Positions 24,541-36,131 of a DNA stretch of 64,000 nt are shown in pieces. The notes below the pieces were generated by a model that was not told where the DNA came from, did not search any database, and worked only from the letters and a program-made list of their open reading frames with translations. This DNA is from Begonia masoniana (Eukaryota > Streptophyta > Magnoliopsida > Cucurbitales > Begoniaceae): contig CM039514.1 in the NCBI GenBank assembly GCA_022432975.1, positions 7,361,519-7,425,518 of the forward strand, in the 5' to 3' direction. The translations under genes were made by a program, and so were the position numbers. The stretch's first letter is position 1, and each line of letters starts with the position of its first letter.

Positions 24541-25405
24541 CTGGGTCAAAATCAGAAAACCCGAATCTACCCTAAACCAGAAATTTCACCACTCTCGGTT
24601 TTCCATCAATTTTCACCAAAATCCTCATCAATCGACCACCCACACCTTCAATTAGCATAATCTAACCAAAATCCTGAGGCTACACACATAAAAACTGAAA
24701 CACCCAAATTTGGAGTTCACTGTTTTTCGCTCAAATTGAGCTCTTCACAGCTCGGCGACCATTGCTAGTCCAACGGTCGGCAAACCCATGTCGAGAACTC
24801 CCAAAATCGGCCGGTGATCGGAGCCAAAACAAGCTCGTCACTCACAGCCTCAAACGAACTGAAAAAAGGGTGAAAACTGAACCTTACCGGGCGGTTCGTG
24901 CGCGGAGAGACCCGGACCCTGCTCGTCGCCGTCGTCTGGCCGGAGAACGCCGAAAAACGCAATGAACTGGACGTCGATCGTCGCTCGCCTCTCCCTCGTC
25001 TCCCTCGTCTCCCCTATTCTCCTCTCGGCCTTCGGGCACTCGAACAACAGAATGGCCTTCGAGCCATTCTGTTGTTTTGTTTTTATTAATAATAATAATA
25101 ATAATAATAGTAATAATAATACTTATTCCTATTAAAACATTAATAATCATCATTTACCGTTTTGCCCTCCCGTGTTTTCGACCATTTCGAATTTCATTAA
25201 ATCTCGTTCTTAATTTATAACCGCCGGCTTAATTTCACTGGGACTCGAACCTACATTTGTTTGCTTTCAAATTAATTAAAACAATTATAAATTAAACAAC
25301 CACCTTATCCTTTTATTTTCTCTCAAATTTAGATAAATCTAAGATCCATAACTTAATTAAATCTAACGCAGTACACATTGAGAAAACAAAATCTCGGGTG
25401 TTACA

Positions 25406-26032
25406 GAAGAAAACTCTGCTCTACCTAGAGATTGAAAGTATGTCAAAAATCATCCCTTAGATGAAGTCTTAGGTGATCCTTCCTTAGGAGTAAAGACTAG
25501 ATCCTCTCTTAGAAACCTCTGTGTCAATGTGGCATTCATTTCTCAAGTAGAGCCTAAGAAATTTGAAGAGCCCGAGAATGATGATAATTGGATTTTGGCT
25601 ATGCAAGAGAAGTTAAATCAATTTGAAAGGAGCAAGGTATGGGAACTTGTTCCACGGCCTAAGGATCATCCTATCATTGGAACTAAATGGGTTTACAAGA
25701 ATAAAATGGATAAAAATGGGATTGTTGTAAGAAACAAGGCTAGACTAGTTGCTAAGGGATACTCTCAAGAAGAAAGATATTGATTTTGAGGAATCTTTTG
25801 CCCCTGTAGCAAGATTAGAGTCAATTAAAATGCTCTTAGTTTTTGCTTGCTACAAGAACTTCACACTCTTTCAAATGGATGTAAAGAGTGCATTCTGAAA
25901 TGGTTACATCACTGAAGTAGTTTATGTTGAGCAACTCTTAGGATTTGAAGCCTTTGATAAACCCAATCATGAATACAAACTTAGAAAGGCTCTTTATGGT
26001 TTAAAACAAGCCCCTAAGGCTTGGTATGATAG
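25406..26032 (+). pseudogene. Sirevirus-like pol part 2: start of reverse transcriptase
   Basis: Continues pol after element C. It has the copia RT entry region (WILAMQEKLNQFERSKVWEL, then GTKWVYKNK and NKARLVAKGY). A frameshift near 25770 and a TGA at about 25896 break it, and further RT sequence (KQAPKAWYD) follows up to the next insertion at 26033. One stop lies near 25430 in the variable linker. Confidence 0.88.
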
Positions 26033-28225
26033 TGTAATGCCCCGAGTCCTCTGAACCCAGTTCGTTACACATAATCCGAACATAACTGAGAAACTTTGGA
26101 CCAAATTTAAAACTTCGCTCGAAAGTCAAAATTTGACACTTTTCTAAAGTCTCAAAACATTTAAAATCTTGCAACGGAAATTCTTTTGAGCAAATTAGAA
26201 TTAAGCAGAGCTACGAAACAATGTTTGAATAATCGGTTAAAATATTAAGAAATAATTCAGCCATAAGAGATCAAGACTTAAGCGTGAAAATGAGAAAATC
26301 GTAAGAGTCAAACACATCTGCCGATAAACAAAGTCAACGAAAAAGGGGCAGAAACAGAAACTGAAGGCTTCCACCGATCACAAAACGACAAAACTTATTA
26401 TACACTTCTACTGATGACGTAACCTGATGATTCACTCATCTAACTCACACCGATCACAAAACGACAAACTTATTATACGCTGCTACCGATGACGTAAGCC
26501 GGATGATTCACTCATCTAACTCACACCGATCACAAAATGACAAAACTTATTATACACTTCTACCGATGACGTAAGCCGGATGAATCACTCATCTAACTCA
26601 CACCGATCACAAAACGACAAACTTATTATACGCTGCTACCGATGACCTAAGTCGGATGATTCACTCATCTAACTCACACTGATCACAAAACGACAAACTT
26701 ACTGCCTACATCTTCTGATGGCTTTTACTGAAGACATCATCCGATGGCCTCTACTGAAGACATTCTTCCAATGACGTCAGTCGGATAATTCAATCCTCCA
26801 ACATCTGTCGGGGGACAAAACACCCAATTTCTACCGATAGACCAAAAAGAGACTCTAATAAGGAGCAAACCCGACTGCTAAACGATTTTTGTACATTTTA
26901 CTGAAATCATTCTGATCAACACAAATCCACAATTCTTAAAAATTCAGAATAACAAGCTACAATCGAAATCAAATCATATTTCTAAATCCAGAAAAGAAGT
27001 TCACAGAAGCGTTAAAAGCAATATCAAACTTCTACTGTCATTTAAAATTCTCAGAACACTTCATCAGAATACCTAACCACTGAAAACTCTCATTCATACA
27101 AAAGTTAAACCGTCTCATCAGAGCGCCTAACCGTAGCATAGAAGTGCTCCTCCAACTTCACATATTCCTCAGCAAACTCAGGGAATTCACCTGTTAAATG
27201 CTCAGCACCTACATCACAAAACTCATCTATTAGCCTAATGCTAAGTAAGTAAAGCAGTAATGAATAAAATGCTGAACATAAATTCCGAAACATGCAAATT
27301 TCTACTTTCTCATCTCAGTTACATATGCATTTGTTTCTGATCTGATCTCCCTGTGAAATTCGGAGTTGGATCACTTCTCCCAAAGTCATACGTCCTCTCT
27401 CTCGATTAAGGGGCGGACTAGTCCCCTTAACAAACTGTTCAGATCCCCCTGTGAAATTGGGGTTTGGATTACTTCCCCAAAAGTCATACATCCTCTCTCT
27501 TGATTAAGGGGCGGATTAGTTCCCTTAACAACTGTTACAGTTTGTTCATTCCTTATCATGTCATTTCATGTAAATTCATTTTCATATACTTTCAAAATAT
27601 GATGCATGACATACAAACACAATCAAGCATACACAATCCTACTGTTTTGTGATGTAGGCCCGAAGGCACAAGCATACTTCACTTACCTGGCTTTCCTAGA
27701 AATGCTCAGTTTCAAACTACTTCAGAAGTTTTGTTCACCTAAGTCATAAACAGAATATTAATCAGATTCCTACTAAGCCTCATTCTAATCTATCCAGAAA
27801 TCTAGGGAAACTAGTTTGGAAGTTTAGTTCATAGCACATTCCCGATTTACCACAAAACCCGGACTAGCTTACCCATACAACATTCACAAAACTTACATTT
27901 ATACTCTCTCCAATCATCGATAGCTACCAGTACAGCAAGAAATCGAAATATGGCTCATCTAGTTCGGAGAAGATTCGAGTAGAAGAATCGCCTAGAGAGC
28001 TCTGCTGCTTGAGCTGAAGACCGAAAGAGAGAAAATAGGGAATAGTGGCGGCTACAGTGCATTAAACCCAAACTTATTTCCTTAAATACGTTATCCACTT
28101 TTTAATTTCTAATTATTCTTATGCCCTTGCCTAGTCATCCACTAACCCTACTTTTATTATTGCCATTTAAAGCGTACCATTAATTAAAAGAATAGAGAAT
28201 TAATCCGATAGAACCGGGTATTACA
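26033..28225 (-). mobile_element. Solo LTR, family A copy 3 (TSD GATAG)
   Basis: From TGTAATGCCCCGAG to GGGTATTACA, flanked by GATAG at 26028-26032 and 28226-28230. Removing it and one GATAG restores the RT reading frame. Arms at 27208-27222 and 27644-27658 are perfectly complementary. Between them lie two related hairpin units; one is TTAAGGGG (27406-27413) with CCCCTTAA (27423-27430). Conserved TATA-like sequence is present near the sense 5' end, as in the other copies. Confidence 0.95.
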
Positions 28226-29275
28226 GATAGGTTGAAGAATTTTCTTGTGGAAAGGAAATTTAAAAAGGGTAATACAGATTCAACTCTATTTACCAAGCAA
28301 TCGGATAATGACATACTTATAGTTCAAATCTATGTCGATGACATTATTTTTGGATCAACTAATGTCACTCTGTGTGATCAATTTTCTTTCCTAATGCAAA
28401 GTGAATTTGAAATGAGTATGATGGGGGAGCTAAAATTCTTCCTAGGATTTCAGATCAGTCAAACTCCTGATGGCATTTTCTTCTGTCAAGAAAAATACAT
28501 TAAGGAGCTCCTTAAGAAATTTGGTTTAGAATCTGCTAAATCCTCTAGAACTCCCATGAGTACCACAACCAAATTGGACAAAGATGAAAATGGAAAATAT
28601 GTAGACATTAAGAAATATAGAGGTATGATCGGTTCTCTGTTGTACCTAACAGCTAGCAGGCCTGATATTCTATTTAGTGTGTGTTTATGTGTTAGGTTTC
28701 AAGCTGCTCCTAAAGAATCCCACTTAAATTCTGTCAAGAGAATATTTAAATATTTGAGTGGAACTCATGATCTTGGATTGTGGTACCCGAAGGGTACTTC
28801 TTTTGATCTAATAGGATACTCAGATTCTGATTATGCTGGGAGTCTAGTTGATAGGAAAAGCACCAGTGGAACATGTCAATTCCTTGGTGAATCTCTTGTT
28901 TCCTGGTACTCCAAGAAGCAAAATTCTGTTGCACTGTCAACTGCTAAAAGTGAATATATTGCTGCAGGCAGTTGTTGTGCATAAATGCTTTGGATGAAGC
29001 AAACACTGGAAGATTATAATCTTTTCTATGATAGGATTCCTATTCAGTGTGACAACACCAGTGCAATAAATATTTCCAAGAATCCAATCCAACATTCTAG
29101 AACTAAGCATATCGAGGTTAGGTATCACTTCATCAGAGATCATGTTCAAAGAGGTGATATTTCTTTAGAATTTGTCAATTTTGTAGATCAATTAGCTGAT
29201 ATCTTTACCAAGTCTTTGGATGAAAAGACCTTCAACAATATAAGGCTAGGTCTCATTCGAGTTGAGAAAAACTGA
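28226..29275 (+). pseudogene. Sirevirus-like pol part 3: RT catalytic core and RNase H
   Basis: Holds the RT active-site motif YVDDIIFGSTN near 28330, the copia connection region (KYRGMIGSLLYLTASRPDI) and RNase H (SDSDYAGSLVDRKSTSG, then STAKSEYIAAGSCCA). A TAA at 28982-28984 splits off the last 96 residues (LWMKQTLEDY to RVEKN), which stay in frame to the natural pol stop at 29273-29275. RT and RNase H copy element RNA into DNA in cytoplasmic particles. Confidence 0.92.
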
Positions 29276-29615
29276 GGTTCTTCTTCTGTCGGTAAATTTT
29301 GAGTAATAGAGCAGATTGGTCAATGAAGGCATCGGAAGATATGCATCATCCATTTACCATCGGAAGATGTATATCTACCAATATGTATCGGAAGATATAT
29401 TCTTTAATCTGATGACACGTGTCACCTATCGGGCGATATCGGTGTTACTGTTTTGTCTTCATATATTCGGGAGAAGCCCTAATTTAAACTCACTTGTTTG
29501 AGACGCTTCATATTTTTCACGCTCTTTCAAAAACTCCTGCCCTATCTGTTATTTCCTTACTTCCTAATCTTCCTCTCCTTCGAGTTTTCGCATCCAGAAA
29601 GCTGTTTCATCGACC
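29276..29615 (+). other. Spacer between pol and the envelope-like gene
   Basis: Non-coding. It holds three ATCGGAAGAT-type words between about 29330 and 29400 and the perfect 12-bp palindrome TGACACGTGTCA at 29413-29424, a G-box core. It could be a promoter or leader for the downstream gene, but that is inference. Confidence 0.6.
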
Positions 29616-32600
29616 ATGGCATCTTCATCTCGTGCTGTTCAGGAACCAGCTAAGAAAAAGGCCAAGGCTTCCATTCATTAGCCACGAGAACTTCCTCGTT
29701 CAACTGAATGGCCGTCTCTCTACTTTCTCAGTCGTGATGCCGAAGCAAGGTATCATGATGATTTTAAGCATAAATCTCTAATTCCTCATCGGGGTATTAT
29801 CTTTGAGGACTTTGATGGCTTGGATTTAGTTGAACCCCTAAAGAGTCTTGATCTGTTGGGGTTATTTGACGTTGAATCTTTCTATTATCTCATTGCCATT
29901 AAAATGTTTTATGTCAATCTTAGCTACCCTTCTGACTTCTCTACTGTTTCGAGCTATGTGTATGGAAAACACATAGTTCTAACATCCCAATCAATCAATG
30001 AGCTGTTGGAAAGCCCCTTTTTGGATTCTCAAGTCAAGTTCTTTGCGTCAGGAAATGAGCCTCCTTTCCTTAACTCTCCTGAGGGTCAACAATTTTATAG
30101 GACTATTGCTCTTGACCCAAATCTCATCTCTAACCAATTAAGAAGCAAGCACCTCAACATCCAAGCTCGGCTCTTTCATCAGATGATAGGATACAACATC
30201 ATTCCAAAGGGTGGTCACTACGATCAAGTGAGTGGCATGGAACTGTTTGTTCTGTATGCACTCTTCCAAAAGAAACTTTTCAATATGGGATACATTGTGT
30301 TAAGAAGGATGATTCAAAGTGTTTCAGCCAGGGCTACATCTCTTCCTTACAATATGCTTCTCATGAAAATCTTTGAGAAGTTTGCAGTAGAATTTTTAGA
30401 GGAAGATGAACCTTTCCGTCTTCAACCTTCTAGCTTTTACTCCCTCTCCACTTTGAAGAGAATGAGGATAAAAAAGAATAGACAAGGGGCTTTTGTCTTA
30501 GATGAGTCTCGCCAGAAGGGTTCTAAGGCACAGTCTGTCAAGCTAGGGAAGAGGAAACTTATCCTGCAGGAGGAATCTATTAACGAAGGAGGGGATGAAT
30601 CTGAGATCCCTGCCTTTGATAATTCACCTTCCACTTCTCAGGTGTAACTCCCCGAGTTTTCTGAACCCGGTTCGCTACTCAAGATACTGAACCAAACTAT
30701 AGGATTTTTGAGAAAATTCTAAAACTTCACTCAATAGACAAAATTTGACATTTTACAAGTAAACATCGAGAATTTGCAGCGGAAAAATCATTGAGCAGAA
30801 CAGAGTTGAGCAAAACTATGAAACAACGTTTGAAAAATCAGCTATAATATTAAGAAATAATTCAGCCAAAAGAAATGAAGGCTTAAGCGTGAAATACTTA
30901 AAGTTCGTAAAAAGTCAAACGCATCTTTCGCTGAACAAAGTCAGCGGTAGAGGCAAAAACAGAAACAGAAGGCTTCTACCGCCAAAGAGTGTCAGCGGTA
31001 GAAGTAGGGACAAAAGACTCAGCGATGGAAGCAGAGACAGAATCGACACGTCGACTTCACACGTCTTCTGCTCACATCTGCCGACGATGCGTCGGCTGCA
31101 CACATCTACCGATCACAAAACGACAAAATCGACTGCATAATTCTTCCGTTTAAAACGACATAATTACTATCTACTTCTTCCATTCACAAAACGACAAATC
31201 TACTGCCTACATCATCCGATTACAAAACGACAAATCTACTACCTACATCATCCGATCACAAAATGACAAGACTACTAAAGACATCTACCGATGGCTTCTA
31301 CTGAAGACATCTTCCGATGACTTCTACTGTAGACATCTTCCGATGACTTCTACTATAGACATCTTCCGATGACTTCTACTGAAGACATCTTCTGATGACG
31401 TCAGTCGGATGATTCAATCCTCCAACATCTACCGGTGGACAAAACACCCAACATCCACCGGTGGACTTCACTCACCGATGGTTTAACTTGCAAATTTCAC
31501 TCAAAACATTCAAAACAACCTGACCCTAAGTAACTTCTGAAATCCAACAAATAACCATTTGAAACCAACATTTGTATCTTTATCCAATAAAATCCCAAAT
31601 TAACAATTTGTAACAAAATCAAATCAGAATTTTCATAACAGGAGAAACTCAAGTATTCTAAATCCTTCAGCTATTACTATCATCAAAATCCTCTGCACTC
31701 CTCAACAGAACATCAGAAAATTAGACTCTACATACAGACAGTAGTTAAACCGCCTCATCAGAACACCCAACCGTGGCATAGACGTACTCCTTCAACTTCA
31801 TCTATTCTTCAGTGCACTCAGGGAACTCACCTGTTACAGTCTCAGCACCTACATCACAAAACTCATCTATTAGCCTAATGCTAAGTAAGTAAAGCAGTAA
31901 TGAAATGAAATGCTGAAACATAAATCCTAGACATGCAGTTTCTACTTTCACATCTCAGTTGCATATACATTCGTTTATGGTCTGATCCCTTTGTGAAATT
32001 GGGAGTTGGATCACTTCTCCCAAAGTCATACATCCTCTCTCTTGATTAAGGGGCGGATTAGATCCCTTAGCAACTGTTCAGATCCCCCTGTGAAATTGGG
32101 AGTTGGATCAATTTTCCCAAAGTTATACATCCTCTCTCTTGATTAAGGGGCGGATTAGTTCCCTTAACAACTATTCTGTTTCAATCGGTTCATTCCTCAC
32201 CATGCCACTATGTATTTAAATTCATTTTCGTATATTTCAAAACATGATACATGGCAAACTGAAAACACACAGACTATACATAATCCTACTATTTTGTGAT
32301 GTAGGCCCGAAGGCACACACGTACTCTACTTACCTGGTCTCCTGGAGATTGTTTGGTTATAAGCTACTTCAGGAGTCTGCTCCCCTATAATCGTAAACAG
32401 AGTACCACATTACTAAACTCCATTCTAAACTATTTAGAAATCTTAGGGAAACTAGCTGGAAGTCCTGTTTGTCGAGCACTCCCGGTTCACCCTAAAACCC
32501 GAAACTAACTCTGACTCACAGCATTCACGAACACTCCCCTACAATCATTCTGTTATCTAATCACTAAAGCAGCAAGTAAAAATGAAACAAAACTCACCTA

Positions 32601-33858
32601 GAGTAGAGAAAATGAGAAAGGAAAATGTCGGAAGGAAATCTATTGAGCTGAGCTGAAAAATCAAATGAAAGGAAATGGAAATAGGGTAGCGGCTACTGTG
32701 CATTAAACGCAGAATCTCTTCCCTTAAATAGGTTGTCCACTTTATATCTCAATTTACCATTATGCCCTCGCCTAGTCACTCATTAGCCTAATCACTAATT
32801 TCCCCAATTTCATCTATAAAATATTCACTACTAGATAACAAAATAAGTTGGCTCAATGAAACCGGGTGTTACATCAGGTGTCTCGCTCCCACCCACCTCC
32901 TCCTCCTGTTCCAAGACATCCTTCCCCCACACATACTTTTGCGGTACCCTCAGTGCCCCTTCCAGAGGGTCCTCTTCCTCTCCCACCTACACTTATGGTG
33001 CCTTCTCTGGCAGCTCCTATCTCTCCAGTAGTCCAAATTACTCCTCCAGTTCAACCTGCTCCTCAAATCCAAACATCAGCTTTTCCAATCCCAACCTCCT
33101 CACCAAACCTCCAAACTGCTCCTCAAACACCCAAAACTTATCAGCGAAGGGCTTTCATCAGTGAGGATCAGTTCAATGAGCTAATGTCCCGCATAGAAAG
33201 CTTAGGAACTGCTCTCACTTCAGTTAAGGATCAGATGGATGTGTCCTTAGATGCCAAGCTCACTAAGAACAGATTAGACATTTGCATGGACCTTGACTTC
33301 GTTCAGGACAGGTTGACTCACAGGATGGATAGACTTGAAGGCTCTTTCTCTCGGGACTTTCGGTCTTTAAAGTCTGACATTCAAGCTTTTCAGCCAGAAC
33401 CGCCTCGACCTCTTTGTTACTCAGCGGCTTGTTCTGGAGACTTCCTCCCTCCTATCATCAGGCCTCAAGTTGACCAGGAAGTGAACTTCATGCCTTTGGA
33501 TTTCCAGGATGCTGAGCTTAAGTTCACTGATCCTTTTGCTTCCCCTATCTCCGAGTCCTCTTCTGAGCCTCAAGGGTCAATGGCTGCACATCAGGCTGCT
33601 CCTCCGGTAGAGCCTCCACCATGTCTGGATCTGGTGGTATATCGAGGACCATTTCAATCTGCTGCTCCTCCGGTAAAGCCTCCACCATCTACTCCCTGTA
33701 TGGATTTGGTAGTATATTAAGGACCATTTCATCCTTCAGCTCCTTCTGCTCCCACTCCCGATATTGCATCACTCATAGTTCCTTATGTCTTTCCGAACCT
33801 TGAAGTGCCTTCTTCGATTATGCAAGAGTTGTGGAAGCGAATTATGGATTTAGCTTAA
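29616..33858 (+). pseudogene. Envelope-like third gene of the Sirevirus-like element, interrupted
   Basis: Starts ATG at 29616 in a Ser/Lys-rich leader, has a TAG about 22 codons in, and is then open to 30642, where a family A solo LTR is inserted. It resumes in frame at 32879, runs to a TAA at 33718-33720, and continues in frame to a final TAA at 33856-33858. The first part resembles the 'putative plant transposon protein' domain found in env-like ORFs of SIRE1-type elements (LNIQARLFHQMIGYNI...GMELFVLYALF). The second part is Pro-rich, followed by a predicted coiled coil (FISEDQFNELMSRIESLG onward) and a repeated Pro/Val segment (DLVVYRGPF). No clear signal peptide or transmembrane segment was seen, so an envelope function is only a family label. 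The solo LTR and stops inactivate it. Confidence 0.8.
30643..32873 (-). mobile_element. Solo LTR, family A copy 4 (TSD TCAGG)
   Basis: From TGTAACTCCCCGAG to GGGTGTTACA, flanked by TCAGG at 30638-30642 and 32874-32878. Removing it rejoins the envelope-like reading frame exactly. Arms CCTACATCACAAAAC (31848-31862) and ATTTTGTGATGTAGG (32291-32305) pair with one mismatch. A block of CATCTTCCGAT and TACTGAAGACAT words lies at about 31270-31400. Confidence 0.95.
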
Positions 33859-34130
33859 AGTCGATAATTATTTTTTTGTTGTTTTGTGAACAATTATACA
33901 ATTCAATAGTTAAATATTTTTTTTATAATGTCAAAGGGGGAGAAAGTATTTTGCTTTATGAACTGAGTATGCATGTTTGAAATCTAGTTATGAATTTCGT
34001 ATGCATATGAACTGTGAACTGTGTTTGAAATTGGATTGTATGCACATGCTGTGGGGGAGCTAGAATTATGGGGGAGTGATTTTCAATCAATTAATACTCA
34101 TAGTTTGTCATCATCAAAAAGGGGGAGATT
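33859..34130 (+). other. 3' untranslated region with multiple polypurine tracts
   Basis: Four G-rich purine tracts occur: AAAGGGGGAGAAAG near 33938, GGGGGAG near 34052, GGGGGAG near 34070 and AAAAAGGGGGAGA at 34117-34129, the last directly against the 3' LTR. The final one should prime plus-strand DNA synthesis. Repeated tracts upstream of the true one are described for Sireviruses and support that assignment. Confidence 0.85.
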
Positions 34131-35563
34131 GTTGACTTAAATTATGTTTAAGTCTAACGATATTTTTGATGATGTGTTTTTAAGTAGTGTAATTTGATTG
34201 AGATTATGTTGATGAGAATAATAAGCTGATTATTGAATTCAATATATGAGATTAATGAATAAATAAATAATTATGTTATTTGCATTTATCTAGAAATGCC
34301 CTTTGAAAAGGGTATTTTAGTTGTCTAACAAATCTATCAAGTGTTCAGAGTTCAATAGCAAAACAGGGCTGAAAAAAAAGAGAAAGAACTCTACATCCAC
34401 CGAAGACTTCTTCTACCAGCTAAACGACAAAATTCACATATACCGTTGGCTCTTTACTTCTTCCACCAGCTAAACGACAAAATTCACATCTACCGCTGGC
34501 TCTTCAAAGTTTACTTCTTCCACCAGCTAAACGACAAATTCACATCTACCGCTGGCTCTTCAAAGAAGACTTCTTCCACCAGCTAAACGAAAAAATTCAC
34601 ATCTACCGCTGGCTCTTCAAAGAAGACTTCTACCGATAGCTAAACGACAAAGAAGAACTTCTACCGCCAGCAAAACGACAAAAGTCTACATCCACCACTG
34701 GCTCTACTGAAGACTTCTACCGATGGAATTCTGAAGACTTCTACCGATGAAATTTTGAAGACTTCTACCGATGGTATTTTAAAGACTTCTACCGATGGTA
34801 TTTTAAAGATACATCTACCTATGGCGGTTCAAACATTGTAAAGAACAACATCTACCGGTGAACAGTATCTTCCGCCATATTTTAAAAATATCGCGAAGCT
34901 ACAGTCATAGTCGCCCAGAGCTTTAACTCCTGTCCATTAATGGTGAAGCACGAAAACAACTTCAGAACGCAACAGCTAGCTGTCTAAGTACGGATGCTTC
35001 TCCAACGGTAATATTTTTTTCATATCCAGAAAGAAGCATTCAAGTATTGAAGCTGATTATAGACAGAGTATAAAAGAGGAGAAAGAAACTCAGAAAAAGA
35101 ACTTTTGCTGAAATTAATCTTGAAACCCTAACGAGCCATATTCAAGCAATACTCTGTATTTTTTCTCTACATCTCTCTACTCTAAAACTTGAGATTTGAT
35201 TTAGTGTAGCGTGTGCTGAAAAAATTACATCCTACTGTAAAAGTGTAAAGGCTGTGGATTGTCGCCCGTGAAGAGCAATCCAGTTGTTGTAAAGGCAGTA
35301 GATCGACGCCCGGAAAGTTCGACCTGGTTTTCTCGTGAGGAGAAGGAAAGAATCTTCAAGGGAGAGCCTTGAAGCGTGGACGTAAGCAAGCTTAGCCGAA
35401 CCACGTTAAAAACTGTGGTGTCAATTTCTCTCTCTCTCATTTTTATTGTTTGATTATTTGTTGTTTTCTTATCAATTGAACATAAGAGAGAAATTGATTA
35501 GATTAACTAATTAAGTTTCAAAAGTCTAATCCACCCCCCTCTTAGACAAATACGATCCTACAT
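34131..35563 (+). mobile_element. 3' LTR of the Sirevirus-like element
   Basis: TGTTGACTTAAATT to CGATCCTACA, 1433 bp, directly after the last polypurine tract. Its last 0.5 kb matches the 5' LTR remnants at 9504-9642 and 11672-12065. 34380-34860 carries tandem-like motifs: ACGACAAA words (34424, 34474 and others), CATCTACCGCTGGC, and a run of CTTCTACCGATGG at 34720-34800. TATAAAAGAG near 35069 is a likely TATA box. The target duplication should be TTAAA (35564-35568), but the left partner is lost. Confidence 0.93.
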
Positions 35564-36131
35564 TAAATAGTTAATATCTCAACTATATTTACAAAAATGA
35601 ATAAATAATACATAAATATCGTGTCAATAATTACTCTATTTCTCAATGTCATGTAATAATATTTGGTTTGCAAGTTCAATTTAAGACCTCAACGTTGAGA
35701 TCATTTATAGATTAGATCTTAATTTTTTTAATTTAATTGATTCTCATTAATGTCTTTGGAAAATGTTGAGTTTTATAGTTGATTGTTGTACATGGTCCTA
35801 ATAAATAGATTGTTTAGCATGAGCTATGCATTGCATATAGTTGAACTCAGAATACTATGGATTGGTTTGGTTCAAGAAATACACAAATTATTCATCAGCT
35901 TAAAAGATTAAAGAGAAGACAAATGAGCCCGCTCGATCGGCTCGACATTGTAGTAGAGGCTCAACTGGTCTAATTTTATCTCATGAGCTGGCTCTGGTCG
36001 AAATTTTTTTGGCTGACTTATTAGGCTCGGTTCGTTGGACTCATTAGGTTCAATGAACTGGATTTTTTTAGAGTTTACTCGGCTCGCTCGGTCGACTCGT
36101 TTGTCACCTTAATTACAAATTATTAGCAATT
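35564..36131. other. AT-rich flank with GGCTCG-type repeat words
   Basis: No gene. 35925-36110 contains repeated CTCGGCTCG / GACTCGTT words, which continue on the other side of the solo LTR at 38290-38460, so the two are parts of one older repeat split by that insertion. Confidence 0.5.

Larger units (their letters stand above)
15107..25405 (-). mobile_element. Non-coding LTR retrotransposon C nested in Sirevirus pol
   Basis: Two LTRs (15107-18656 and 20708-25405) flank a 2.05-kb interior. Primer site and polypurine tract show that it lies on the minus strand. Flanks GATGA (15102-15106) and GAAGA (25406-25410) are a 5-bp target duplication with one mismatch, and pol coding resumes correctly across it. 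The interior has no credible ORF, so it depended on proteins from another element, like plant LARD-type elements. Its right LTR was later hit by family A copy 2. It is younger than the Sirevirus and older than that solo LTR. Confidence 0.9.
20708..25405 (-). mobile_element. 5' LTR of element C, interrupted by a solo LTR
   Basis: Same ends as the left LTR (TGTAACGCCCCCGAAC to GGTGTTACA). The 40-bp array is short and diverged here (21481-21820). Family A copy 2 occupies 22344-24540; without it the LTR is about 2.5 kb. The arms CCTACACCACAGAAC (21323-21337) and GTTCCGTGGTGTAGG (22025-22039) pair in 14 of 15 positions. An AAT-type microsatellite with interruptions lies at 25086-25120. Confidence 0.9.
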
